64,000 nucleotides of DNA, from assembly GCF_024436065.1 (NCBI RefSeq), contig NZ_JANFNS010000001.1, positions 310,001-374,000 of the forward strand, in the 5' to 3' direction. Both the position numbers and the translations under genes were made by a program. Under the pieces are notes generated by a model. The model searched no databases and had not been told where the DNA came from. It saw only the letters and a program-made list of their open reading frames with translations. Positions 17,452-26,048 of the stretch are shown here, one piece after another. Source of the DNA: Saccharibacillus sp. JS10. GTDB taxonomy: Bacteria; Bacillota; Bacilli; Paenibacillales; Paenibacillaceae. The stretch's first letter is position 1; each line of letters opens with the position of its first letter.

Positions 17452-17481
17452 AACAGCGTATAATTTATATTATACGCTGTT
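17452..17481 (+). terminator. Hairpin terminator upstream of the phosphoesterase gene
   Basis: A 13-bp perfect stem (AACAGCGTATAAT with ATTATACGCTGTT) has a TTAT loop and is followed by TTTTTT. No complete gene reads into it now; it may have served the host gene before the transposon. Confidence 0.75.
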
Positions 17482-17588
17482 TTTTTATTATAGAATTAAT
17501 ACAATAGATATCGTTTCAAGATGTGTAAATGAAGGATATATGGTATATTTTTCATGCATACATTTTGAGTCAATGGAGTGAAAATAAT

Positions 17589-20093
17589 ATGAAGAAAAAA
17601 AGACTGGAATTCGACCCCTTAGATGTTTTTGAACCTATTTCTTTAGGCGATACTTTATCAGGTATACCTAAAGGTGAATTGACGCTTGATCTATGTATGA
17701 AAGTTTTGAAGATGAATGGATTTCAAATACGCTTTGTACCTGAACATTTACGATCAGAAGATATTATTATTGCGGCAGTTTCAAGTACGAGTACTGTATT
17801 ACGTTTTATTGATCCTGAGTTAATTACGCTGAAAGTGGCTCAAGAAGCTATCTCTAACGATCCTTTATCCTTAAGATATATTCCTCATGAACTTCGCATA
17901 CCTTCCCTATGCAATCAAGCAGTCAAAATGGATTGGGGGGCATTTGAATATTTGCCGCAACGATTAATTACAAAAAAAAGATGTATTACATTTTTGAAAC
18001 AAAGATTAGAAGAACTAGAGACATTAAATATTAATAAATTGCGAAGCGTTGTTAGAAATTGTTTTCCTTCAAAAATTCGTGCCGATCAGGAAATTATTGA
18101 ATTAGAATGGACTCTAGGCGTACGTTACTTTAAAGTCAAAAAATTTGATGCTTCTATTAACAAATTCATTGTAGTCGAACCAGCAGTTTTAGATTGTTTT
18201 GACATCGAAGTCTTCCCAGAAAGAATTTTTTCCTATAAAACGTTTAAATCCTTTTTAAAAAAAATAAATAATGATCTGAGTAGAGCGGAATTACAAGACT
18301 TCCATTTTGATGGTATAAATATTCGGAAGTTGAATATTAAAGATGCATATATTTCTACAAAGACATTGCAACGCTTTGGGCTTTATGATGATTCCTTTTA
18401 TAAACTCAATGTTTCAGATGGAAAAGTCCAATCTCTCACTCATACACAAATTATCGAACAATCTTCTGTAAATGAAAAACCTCGTATTTTACCTTTTACT
18501 AGCGATTTACATGAGCGTGAGAGTGTTATGAGACGTATTCATTACATAAGCGATATTCATTTGGATCATCGTTTAATTAAAATGTTTCCAACCCAAGCCA
18601 CAAGAAGAGAAATCCATAACTTCATTAACAAGATTGTAACTGAGATGCTTGAATCCACAGATTTAGGTTATAACGATTATTTAGTTGTAGCGGGTGATGT
18701 TTCATCGCATTTCGATATTGTTCATATATTTTATGAATTGTTATCTTCAAAGTGTAAAAACGTTAAAATCATCGCAATTCTAGGCAATCATGAGCTTTGG
18801 GCAGTGAGGGAGCAAGATAATTCTTTAGAGGGACTTATCGATGAATATCGTAAGCTATTCGATGAACTAGGTATTTTGTTTTTGCATAATGACCTGCTTT
18901 TTCTACACGATAATGATCAATTTGATTATCTATCTGAAGAAGAAATCTTGAAAAGTAGCATCGAAGAATTGCAAAAATGGAGTCGAATGTCTTCATTCAT
19001 ATTCTGGGGAGGTCTAGGATTCTCAGGCTTAAACGATTCATTCAATGCAACGAATGGTCTTTATCGAAATACCATACTGACCAGAGCAAAAGATCAATAT
19101 TATTCGCAAAGATTTGATGCTATTCATAGAAAGTTAATTGACGCATTAGGAGCACGTGAAGTTATTATTTGTACTCATACCCCGCTCTCTAATTGGAGTT
19201 CCGATACTTATCACCCCTCTTGGATTTATATGAATGGGCATACGCATCGTAATTTGCAACGAATAGATAATACATGTACGGTTTACGCTGATAACCAAAT
19301 CGGTTACTACGGTAAAACAGTATTTTTAAAATGGTTTGATTTGCGTTGGCAGTATGACTTTTTTTGTGAATATCCTGAAGGAATACACCTCATTTCACAA
19401 AAAGAGTATCGACAGTTCGCAATCGGTTTGCGAATACAAATGCAATTCACTAGAAAAGGGAAAATATATATGTTGAAAAAGAAAGATCTCTATTGCTTTA
19501 TATTTGAAAATGATAAAAAAATTCGTTATTTTTTAAGTGGGGGGAAAATCAAAAAGATCGAAGAACAAAATTTGAACTATTATTACGATCATATGGACAA
19601 GTACGCAAAAGCAATTAAGATCGCTTTATCGGGTTATCACGAACAATTACTTATGCTTTCCAAATTTATTAAAAACATTGGAGGAAGTGGAATTATTCAC
19701 GGTAGCATTGTTGATATCGACGTTTATAATCACATTTATCTGGATGCTCAAACACGTAATATCGTTTCTTATTGGGCTGAAGATATTACTTCACGTTATA
19801 TAGCGACTGATATACCAACACTTCTTTCAGAAAAAAGACCTGATCTATATAAAAATTATAAAAAGTTAATAAAAAACTCTTCTTCAAAAATGGAAGTCGT
19901 TGAATTTAAACAATCTAAAACAGGTAAACTCGAATCAGGTACAGAAATGTATAAAGGATCAAATCAAATGAGATCTTTACAGTATTTATTAGATCACAAT
20001 ATTATACGTGAATGGAATGAATCAGTCGTCGATAAAATTCTTCAAGGATCATCTGTTCCATTGTCATTATTGAACGATATAAAATCTGATTAA
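17589..20093 (+). CDS. DUF4116-like repeat protein with calcineurin-like phosphoesterase domain
   Basis: This 834-residue protein starts at 17589, where GGAGTG is well placed; an ATG 20 codons upstream has no site. Residues about 25-130 hold four helical repeats of about 24 residues with a hydrophobic-x-(Y/F)-(I/L/V)-P-x-x-L core (IRFVPEHL, LRFIDPEL, LRYIPHEL, FEYLPQRL), as in DUF4116. Residues about 315-590 carry a complete metallophosphoesterase set: SDIHLDH, AGDVSSHFD, GNHELW, CTHTP and NGHTHRN. The C-terminal 240 residues are a third domain with GSGIIHGSIVDIDVYNHIYL. There is no signal peptide. It is strongly AT-rich, unlike backbone genes. The substrate is unknown; it could be nucleic acid, nucleotide or phosphoprotein. 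Confidence 0.75.
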   Translation: MKKKRLEFDPLDVFEPISLGDTLSGIPKGELTLDLCMKVLKMNGFQIRFVPEHLRSEDIIIAAVSSTSTVLRFIDPELITLKVAQEAISNDPLSLRYIPHELRIPSLCNQAVKMDWGAFEYLPQRLITKKRCITFLKQRLEELETLNINKLRSVVRNCFPSKIRADQEIIELEWTLGVRYFKVKKFDASINKFIVVEPAVLDCFDIEVFPERIFSYKTFKSFLKKINNDLSRAELQDFHFDGINIRKLNIKDAYISTKTLQRFGLYDDSFYKLNVSDGKVQSLTHTQIIEQSSVNEKPRILPFTSDLHERESVMRRIHYISDIHLDHRLIKMFPTQATRREIHNFINKIVTEMLESTDLGYNDYLVVAGDVSSHFDIVHIFYELLSSKCKNVKIIAILGNHELWAVREQDNSLEGLIDEYRKLFDELGILFLHNDLLFLHDNDQFDYLSEEEILKSSIEELQKWSRMSSFIFWGGLGFSGLNDSFNATNGLYRNTILTRAKDQYYSQRFDAIHRKLIDALGAREVIICTHTPLSNWSSDTYHPSWIYMNGHTHRNLQRIDNTCTVYADNQIGYYGKTVFLKWFDLRWQYDFFCEYPEGIHLISQKEYRQFAIGLRIQMQFTRKGKIYMLKKKDLYCFIFENDKKIRYFLSGGKIKKIEEQNLNYYYDHMDKYAKAIKIALSGYHEQLLMLSKFIKNIGGSGIIHGSIVDIDVYNHIYLDAQTRNIVSYWAEDITSRYIATDIPTLLSEKRPDLYKNYKKLIKNSSSKMEVVEFKQSKTGKLESGTEMYKGSNQMRSLQYLLDHNIIREWNESVVDKILQGSSVPLSLLNDIKSD

Positions 20094-20124
20094 AACAACT
20101 TCATATTTTCCACTTTTAACCATA

Positions 20125-20168
20125 AAACAAACTGCTATCAAAAAATGATTTTTGATAGCAGTTTGTTT
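20125..20168. terminator. Bidirectional terminator
   Basis: A 20-bp perfect stem (20125-20144 with 20149-20168) has a 4-nt loop and T runs on both strands. It separates the convergent phosphoesterase and hydroxyacyl-CoA dehydrogenase genes. Confidence 0.9.
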
Positions 20169-20180
20169 TATATCTTCTTA

Positions 20181-21080
20181 TTAACCTTTCAAAAACCCAG
20201 GCTCCCGATAACTTGGATTCGGATACGTGTAGAATCCTTCCCCCGTCGCCGTACCCAATTTACCTTTATCGATATACTCGTTTTTCAACAGATCGGCAAC
20301 GGCTTTGAAATCAGAATCGCCTGTCTGATCGGCTCTTGTTTTTGCTACGTGGTGAGCAGTATTGATTCCGATCACATCCAGCATACCGAAAGGACCTACC
20401 GGAGCGCCGGTTCCGACCATCCATGTTTTGTCGATCGTCTCAACGTCTGCGATTCCGGTAACGAGTAACTTTTGCGCCGAACTAAGCAGTGGAACAAGTA
20501 GTGAATTGACGATATAACCCGGTTGTTCTTTTTGAATAGGAAGAGCAACCATACCGATTTGTTTGGCGAATTCAATTACGTCATTAAAGACTTTATCGTC
20601 TGTGCGAGCATGCTTCATGATTTCGCCGGTATTGTTTTTCCAAATTTCGTTCGCAAAATGCAGTGCCAAAAATTGTTCGGGGCGACCTGTAGCATCAGCG
20701 AATTGACTTGGCAACAATGTCGAAGAATTCGTTGCAAAAATCGTATGCGCTGGAGCGACTTTACCCAATTTTTCATAAAATTCAACCTTGATCGGCATCG
20801 ATTCCGGTACAGACTCGATAACTAGATCTGCATTCGCTGCCGCTTGAGCCAGATCGCTTTGGAAAGTTAAACGTTCCCATGCTGCTTCTACTTGTTTTTC
20901 GGTAAGCCCTAAGTCTGCTTGATAACGAGGTTTCAACTGTTGGATTCGAGTTTTCGCTTGATCCAATGCTGCATCGTTAATATCGTAAACAGTGACTGCG
21001 AATCCGTGTACAGCGGTTTGGAAAGCGATTTGGCTACCTAATACGCCACTTCCGGCGATCAAAATATTTGTATAACTCAT
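20181..21080 (-). CDS. 3-hydroxyacyl-CoA dehydrogenase family protein
   Basis: This 299-residue enzyme has an N-terminal Rossmann domain (IAGSGVLGSQIAFQ, then DLVIESVPES) and a C-terminal HCDH domain (QPGYIVNSLLVPLLSSA, then GPFGMLDVIGINTAHHV). The family oxidises 3-hydroxyacyl-CoA, for example 3-hydroxybutyryl-CoA, with NAD. The sequence HFANEIWKNNTGEIM has N where many homologues have P, so it may belong to a divergent subgroup of unknown substrate. It stands alone; no thiolase or acyl-CoA genes are adjacent. Confidence 0.85.
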   Translation of the reverse strand: MSYTNILIAGSGVLGSQIAFQTAVHGFAVTVYDINDAALDQAKTRIQQLKPRYQADLGLTEKQVEAAWERLTFQSDLAQAAANADLVIESVPESMPIKVEFYEKLGKVAPAHTIFATNSSTLLPSQFADATGRPEQFLALHFANEIWKNNTGEIMKHARTDDKVFNDVIEFAKQIGMVALPIQKEQPGYIVNSLLVPLLSSAQKLLVTGIADVETIDKTWMVGTGAPVGPFGMLDVIGINTAHHVAKTRADQTGDSDFKAVADLLKNEYIDKGKLGTATGEGFYTYPNPSYREPGFLKG

Positions 21081-21200
21081 GTTACAACAATCCCTTCTAT
21101 TATTTATATATAAACATTGTCATATATTTATTTTAAACTTAATTTATATTTTAAGCAACTTAAATTCGAACTATTAGATTATTGAAAATATTTATTAAGC

Positions 21201-22175
21201 TTAACTGACTTTCGCTTGTGTAAATGCTTTTCGTGCAATATCCGCAAATTGTGTAATATCTTTCGGGCTACAGTCGATCGCCCAGCGCAGTTTATCGAAT
21301 GAGCGAAGAACAAATAGCTCTCTCGTTTCTTGTAGAATAGCAGAAGAAAGACCATATCCCTCTAAAAAGGCGTTAATTTCATGTTCATCCGGTTTTCCTT
21401 CTATCATTTGGATTAACAGGAGTTGCATAAGATCCACATGCGGAACAGGCCCTATCTCCGCATTACCCCAATCAATAAGCGTCACATGCAAGGAGTGATC
21501 AGAAAACGATCCATCTATAAGTATGTTTTTCAAAGATAAATCTCCATGATTCAACCCGAATTCCCATTTTTTCTTCGCCAACTTTTGAAATAAGAATTGA
21601 GCTTGTCTTGATTCCTCGCGCGTAATTACACCTAATTCCAGCAGTTTATCTTGATCGTTCAGACTATTTATATTGTATCGCAAATAACCATTCCAGCTCC
21701 CGTCGGAACCGGGATGTGGCGGTGAATAGAATTCTCCTCGCTGTGCGTCTTTTAGTTCTTCACCGTAGCCTTTTACCGGGATTTGATGAAATAAAGAAGC
21801 GTATTTGCCGATTTTTCGCCAAAGTTCACAAGGATCTGCTTCGTATTCAAGCCCATTTACTCCGTTTTTAAAAGATTGAATCATATAAGGTACTTCATCC
21901 CGCACACCTAATTCTAGAATTTCCGGACTTGGAATTCCTACAAGGCTGGCTTGTTCTATACACCATTTTTCTTTCAAATAGATCTTTTCTGCGCGGGAAT
22001 CTTCATCATTCATACGAATAATGATTTTCTTCCCTACAGCTTCAGCAACCCACACTTCATTAACGAAACCTTTACCAACGATCGGGTTAATAGACACTGA
22101 AGGCATGTGGAGATCTTTTTTTGCGAAAAAATCTTTTGCGATTAAAGTAGCTAATTGTCGGTTGTGCGGATTCAT
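21201..22175 (-). CDS. APH-like phosphotransferase
   Basis: This 324-residue protein has the aminoglycoside phosphotransferase/choline kinase fold. It shows the Brenner motif HGDLSLKNILIDG with the catalytic Asp and Asn, then LIDWGNAEIGPVPHVDL with the metal-binding Asp. An N-lobe VWVAEAVGKKIIIRM supplies the ATP lysine. The ATG at 22175 follows AAAGGAG at 10 nt and is chosen over an upstream start. The natural substrate is unknown; nothing nearby marks it as a resistance gene. Confidence 0.82.
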   Translation of the reverse strand: MNPHNRQLATLIAKDFFAKKDLHMPSVSINPIVGKGFVNEVWVAEAVGKKIIIRMNDEDSRAEKIYLKEKWCIEQASLVGIPSPEILELGVRDEVPYMIQSFKNGVNGLEYEADPCELWRKIGKYASLFHQIPVKGYGEELKDAQRGEFYSPPHPGSDGSWNGYLRYNINSLNDQDKLLELGVITREESRQAQFLFQKLAKKKWEFGLNHGDLSLKNILIDGSFSDHSLHVTLIDWGNAEIGPVPHVDLMQLLLIQMIEGKPDEHEINAFLEGYGLSSAILQETRELFVLRSFDKLRWAIDCSPKDITQFADIARKAFTQAKVS

Positions 22176-22279
22176 AAGACGTAAGCTCCTTTTGCGAATA
22201 AGATAACTTTTCACCACTATTTCTCCTTACACCTTAATTTCGATATAAATTTGAAAATACCTCTTAAAACGTAACTATT

Positions 22280-22294
22280 ATTATGTAAACTAAA
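22280..22294. repeat. TTTACATAAT-type intergenic motif, copy 2
   Basis: ATTATGTAAACTAAA lies about 105 nt upstream of the APH-like gene. On the minus strand TTTACA could act as a -35 box. Confidence 0.4.
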
Positions 22295-22305
22295 ACAAAA
22301 GAAGA

Positions 22306-22325
22306 CGAAGAGCTACTGCTCTCCG
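22306..22325 (-). terminator. Possible terminator of the CYTH-like gene
   Basis: On the minus strand a CGGAGAGC/GCTCTTCG stem with an AGTA loop is followed by a T-rich TCTTCTTTTG. It is weaker than the other terminators here. Confidence 0.45.
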
Positions 22326-22359
22326 CCCCGCATGATTCATTGATTTTTTTAACTTCTGA

Positions 22360-23235
22360 TCAATAACGATCCAAAATCAGATTCGTTTTCAGTGAATCCG
22401 CAGGAACTAACCATCCTTCGGACTGTAATTCGTTCATTAATTGTGTGCGTTGCGCAGCGGCTTGAGCATATTGGTCGGTTTTGAAAGAAATTTCGACTAA
22501 CGATTCTGTACCTGTTCCCGCAGCATTCAAGATCGGCCATACTTCAATATAGACTTCGATTCCGTTAAAATCTCCGCTATATTTGGTTACCAGTACCGGA
22601 CCGTGAGCACGTGAATTTTGCAAAGTCGTGGTGCCCCATCCTTTAACGCGAGTCTTATCAAGTTTACCCGGAATTTCGCTCACCAACATCTCTAATGCTT
22701 TTTCGTTGGAAGGTAAACTCAATCCTTTGGAAGCTTTTTTGCTTTTTGTCACGGAGAAGCTGAGTGTTTGTTTATTGTAGCCCCAGTCTACTTCGGCTTT
22801 GTAATTATCGTCAGAAGAGTCGAAACCGACAGCATTTGCAGTGGTTAGCGCGGCATCGATCTGCCCGTTTTGAACATCGAAACGCTTTTTATACGTCAGT
22901 TCATAATCCGATTTGCTTTCTTTTTTGCGAAGACGAACGTTCCAGTCCTCGCTGCCTAAATCCAAAGAATTCGTATCAAAATATTCGACCAACAGACGTT
23001 CAGGCGAGCTTACAATATCAAAATTTTGATTAACCGCTGGATTCAGTCCGCCGCCAGAAGTTAATACTTTATTTGCATTCATCAGGAATTTCACTTCGTA
23101 ACCAGGCACGGCATTGGACGCGGCATTAACTTCCGGCAGAACGCTCCATCCCGCTAACAAAAGACTGCTTCCCAATACGGTGACTGTGACTTTTCGAACC
23201 AACTTACGAGGATGCAACGATTTGAATAAACTCAT
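22360..23235 (-). CDS. Exported CYTH-like protein
   Basis: The 291-residue precursor has a Sec signal peptide ending VNA-AS near residue 36. The mature part resembles CYTH/triphosphate tunnel proteins: YEVKFLMNANK, LLVEYFDTNSLDL, WNVRLRKKES and ELTYKKRF match the ExExK, yfDT, lRxR and lTxK pattern. Conserved acids and basics thus appear partly kept, but the first motif reads E-V-K rather than E-x-E-x-K, so catalysis is doubtful. GGAGTG lies 12 nt upstream of the ATG. It follows a LysR gene in the same direction. Role unknown. Confidence 0.6.
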   Translation of the reverse strand: MSLFKSLHPRKLVRKVTVTVLGSSLLLAGWSVLPEVNAASNAVPGYEVKFLMNANKVLTSGGGLNPAVNQNFDIVSSPERLLVEYFDTNSLDLGSEDWNVRLRKKESKSDYELTYKKRFDVQNGQIDAALTTANAVGFDSSDDNYKAEVDWGYNKQTLSFSVTKSKKASKGLSLPSNEKALEMLVSEIPGKLDKTRVKGWGTTTLQNSRAHGPVLVTKYSGDFNGIEVYIEVWPILNAAGTGTESLVEISFKTDQYAQAAAQRTQLMNELQSEGWLVPADSLKTNLILDRY

Positions 23236-23369
23236 ATGACTATTTTCCACTCCTTCGGATTGAGGTTCCTTTACCTTATCCACTTTAAAGAATCCGTATT
23301 CGAGTGAAATCAACAGAGTCATCGTTTCCGGTAAAAAAGAGCAAGAATTCACTGATCCAAACAAAGATT

Positions 23370-24275
23370 TTATATCAAAAATTCAGTGGACAACGAAGCC
23401 GAAAATTCATCAGCAAACCGTTCCAATAAAGTCGAAGCGTATCTTTCTTTGTGCGTAGCGAGACAGATTTTTCTTCTAAAACTGTGACCCGGCGGCGAGT
23501 AGCTGCGGAGTAACCCCTGTTCAACTTCATATTGTACTGCCAACCGAGAAACAAAAGAGATATGTTCGCCCAATATGACAGTCTGTTTAATCGCTTCTAA
23601 CGAATCGAGCTCAAGCCCAATCGGAAGACGCTTGCCATGGTCCGCCCACCAACGTTCGGTAAGTAGGCGAGTGCTCGATTCCAACCCGTGCATCACAAAA
23701 TAAAAAGAAGCGATTTGGTGTGGAGTCGGATCAGCTATCGAAGCAAGAGGATGTGTAGGCGAAAAAATCAAAACCAATTCATCTTCGCATATAGGGTCTA
23801 TCGACAAATCCGGCAATTGTAAAACATCGGTTGAAAATACGCCTAAATCGATTTCTCTTCGTTCTAACATGCCCGTAATCAAAGGAGTCGGTTTTACGGA
23901 CAACGAAATTCGTACACCTGGATAACTTCTTGAAAAGTGGTATAGCATCTTAGGCAACAAATAGGTAGCCGGTACGTAACTTGCACCGATTTTCAATTCG
24001 CCTTTGCGTAACGTATCGAATTCTCCGACCGCCCGTTCAGCTTCTTCCGCAAGTTCGTTAATTTTGACTGCGTAATGGTGTAAAGCTTTGCCCGAATCGG
24101 TTAACCAGACGCGTCCAATGCGTGTTTCGAACAATTTCACGCCAAAATCCCGCTCCATATTTTTCATGTGGAAAGTAATCGTAGGCTGCTTGAGATCCAA
24201 AATCTCTGCAACGGTCGTGATTTTATGATGCTTTTCGATCAATTCGATAATTTTCAATTTGGTCAGATTAAACAT
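23370..24275 (-). CDS. LysR-family transcriptional regulator
   Basis: This 301-residue protein has an N-terminal helix-turn-helix (TTVAEILDLKQPTITFHMKN) and the LysR effector domain from about residue 90. The ATG follows GGAGG. It lies 134 nt upstream of the CYTH-like gene on the same strand. A GTAGA-N4-TCTAC dyad at 24293-24306, just upstream of its start, could be its own binding site. Effector unknown. Confidence 0.87.
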   Translation of the reverse strand: MFNLTKLKIIELIEKHHKITTVAEILDLKQPTITFHMKNMERDFGVKLFETRIGRVWLTDSGKALHHYAVKINELAEEAERAVGEFDTLRKGELKIGASYVPATYLLPKMLYHFSRSYPGVRISLSVKPTPLITGMLERREIDLGVFSTDVLQLPDLSIDPICEDELVLIFSPTHPLASIADPTPHQIASFYFVMHGLESSTRLLTERWWADHGKRLPIGLELDSLEAIKQTVILGEHISFVSRLAVQYEVEQGLLRSYSPPGHSFRRKICLATHKERYASTLLERFADEFSASLSTEFLI

Positions 24276-24292
24276 GATCGTTCCTCCGCTTA

Positions 24293-24306
24293 TGTAGAAT
24301 AGTCTA
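24293..24306. promoter_or_regulatory. Short dyad upstream of the LysR gene
   Basis: GTAGAATAGTCTAC pairs GTAGA with TCTAC around four bases, 18 nt before the ATG. It is a candidate autoregulatory site. Confidence 0.35.
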
Positions 24307-24396
24307 CTATCAGTTAAATCGATAAATGTTAGGGCTGTTCATCGAGAAAATCAATTTAACGTAGAACATAAAATGCAATTAGTTACAGAACTTTTA

Positions 24397-24408
24397 TTAT
24401 GTAAACTA
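24397..24408. repeat. TTTACATAAT-type intergenic motif, copy 3
   Basis: ATTATGTAAACT lies about 120 nt upstream of the LysR gene. Confidence 0.4.
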
Positions 24409-24444
24409 TGTATACCTTACTTCTTTCTTCTCAAAACAGCAAAA

Positions 24445-24469
24445 AGCCGCAGGCTCTTTACCCACGGCT
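24445..24469 (-). terminator. Terminator of the HAD phosphatase gene
   Basis: On the minus strand AGCCGTGGG pairs with CCTGCGGCT (one mismatch), followed by TTTTT. Confidence 0.75.
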
Positions 24470-24503
24470 TATCCTTATAATAACGCTTACATCCATTTTC
24501 TAT

Positions 24504-25148
24504 TTAAATAAGACCTGCGTTGAATCCTCTAATTGCAGCGGGTACTTCACCCGGATATAAAGCCGTAAAATCAGGCGACAATCGATTCATAATTTCGGAC
24601 GAATCATATCCCCATCCTGCGGCGATGATCTTAATTCCAGAACGTTGTCCGGCTTGAATATCTCTGAGTTCGTCTCCGATATATAGCGCTTCATGTCGAT
24701 TTAGCTTATTGTCGCGCAAAAACGAATGAATCGCACGGTGTTTGCCGAATAGGCTGAAGCACGAACGAACTTGTACGAATTGGCTGATCTCATTGTGTTG
24801 CAAAAATGAGCGAATATTGCTTTCCAAATTCGAAGAAATGATACTCAGCTCATAGCCTTGCGCGTTCAAATCTCGAATTAGATCGCCAACGCCGTCTTTG
24901 ATTTCCAAAGTCTTGATCTGACGACGATATTCTGAAAACAATTGAAATCCGAGTAGCGGCAACCGGTACATCGGAATGCCGAGCGACTTGGAACGTTCGC
25001 GTATGGACCGTCCAGCAAAAGGCTCTGACTCGTCTTCGCGAATTGCGTTATATCCATGCTTAGCCGCTAAGCGATTATATAGCTCAACGATCAAGGGGCG
25101 AGAATTAACAATCGTTCCGTCGAAATCGAAAATAATATGCCGAATCAT
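24504..25148 (-). CDS. HAD-superfamily hydrolase (phosphoglycolate phosphatase-like)
   Basis: This 214-residue protein has the HAD motifs in order: DFDGTIVNS (nucleophile Asp and acid Asp) at the N-terminus, ISSN in the middle, a Lys in GKHRAIHS, and YIGDELRDIQAG with the metal-binding acids. The helical cap inserted after motif I suits small phosphate monoesters. It is monocistronic with a terminator. The substrate is not deducible. Confidence 0.85.
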   Translation of the reverse strand: MIRHIIFDFDGTIVNSRPLIVELYNRLAAKHGYNAIREDESEPFAGRSIRERSKSLGIPMYRLPLLGFQLFSEYRRQIKTLEIKDGVGDLIRDLNAQGYELSIISSNLESNIRSFLQHNEISQFVQVRSCFSLFGKHRAIHSFLRDNKLNRHEALYIGDELRDIQAGQRSGIKIIAAGWGYDSSEIMNRLSPDFTALYPGEVPAAIRGFNAGLI

Positions 25149-25316
25149 GGTCCATACCTCCTCTTATAATGAGAGCGTATCTTATTATTTAACCGTTTTG
25201 TTTAGAACTTTGACTTAAAGATGATACTTAATATCTATTATAACGGATTTTCGCCTCGAAAAATCAAGCTTTATTTTAATTTTGTGCAATTTAAGCGAAA
25301 AAATAAAAAGAACGCA

Positions 25317-25357
25317 AATTTGCCCGTAACCTTCTACTAAAAGGCTACAGGCAAATT
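25317..25357 (-). terminator. Terminator after pdxH
   Basis: An AATTTGCC-GTA-CCTT stem with two mismatches is followed on the minus strand by a T-rich tract. Confidence 0.7.
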
Positions 25358-25375
25358 CGATAATGATGATAACAA

Positions 25376-26047
25376 CTACGGATACAATAGCTGCTGCTCC
25401 CAGCGTCCATCCTTGTTCAAACGATACTGCACACGAGTGTGTTTTCGCCCCGAATCCGCTTGCCAAAATTCGGCTTCGTCGATTTTTAACGCGTATAATC
25501 GCCATAGTGGCGCGGCTGCATCCGGATGTTCTTGCAAATATTGACGTTGTTCATCCAATACATGCTCTAACTCCTGTTGACTCTCCAGCACTTTGCTTTG
25601 GCGACCAATCATCGCTACTGCTCTCGCTTCTGCCGGACGGCGACGAAAATCTTCAGCACCTTCGATAGAACCGGTCTCTGTAGCTGTTCCGCGCAAGCGA
25701 ATTTGTCTGCCTAACGTATGCCAATAAAAGGTGATCGCGGCATAAGGATTTTGCTCAAGCTGTAATCCTTTGCGGCTCTCCATACTGGATGCGAAATAAA
25801 AAGATTCACCGTGTACGTCTTTGAGAATCAACATTCGCGCATCCGGGCGACCTTCGTGATCAACCGTAGAGAGCGTCACCGCATGAGGCTCAGGAACTCG
25901 TTCTTGAAGCGCTTGTTCAAACCATCGGATAAACAACTCTCCCGGTTTTTCCGGAAGATGATCGATTTCAAAAGGTGTAAAATTGCCGGTTAAGGACTTT
26001 AATCCGCGAAACAACGGGTTACGGTTATCTTTTTTGGAATCGCTCAT
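25376..26047 (-). CDS. pdxH: Pyridoxamine/pyridoxine 5'-phosphate oxidase
   Basis: This protein of about 223 residues is an FMN enzyme that makes pyridoxal 5'-phosphate. Family signatures are FYFASSMESRKGLQL (FMN phosphate site), AITFYWHTLGRQIRLRG, and the C-terminal IDEAEFWQ. The ATG at 26047 comes 1 nt after the stop of the aldo/keto reductase gene, so translation is coupled; an ATG six codons upstream is also possible. The C-terminal RxHxR motif reads RKHTRVQY, slightly altered from the RLHDR of the classical enzyme. Confidence 0.85.
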   Translation of the reverse strand: MSDSKKDNRNPLFRGLKSLTGNFTPFEIDHLPEKPGELFIRWFEQALQERVPEPHAVTLSTVDHEGRPDARMLILKDVHGESFYFASSMESRKGLQLEQNPYAAITFYWHTLGRQIRLRGTATETGSIEGAEDFRRRPAEARAVAMIGRQSKVLESQQELEHVLDEQRQYLQEHPDAAAPLWRLYALKIDEAEFWQADSGRKHTRVQYRLNKDGRWEQQLLYP

Positions 26048-26048
26048 C

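Larger units (their letters stand above)
17143..17588. other. Gene-poor stretch around the transposon right end
   Basis: It holds the tail of the transposon (to 17316), the 27-residue ORF, the right terminal repeat, the target duplication, and then host DNA with the terminator hairpin at 17452-17481. No longer gene was seen. Confidence 0.7.

Noticed and set aside
17143..20100. Defence-island reading of the phosphoesterase region
   Set aside because: Only one candidate gene is present, with no recognisable defence partner, so it is kept as a finding about an unknown protein, not a system.
25215..25505. 96-residue ORF overlapping pdxH
   Set aside because: It overlaps the pdxH C-terminus in another frame, includes the terminator, and has no start signal.
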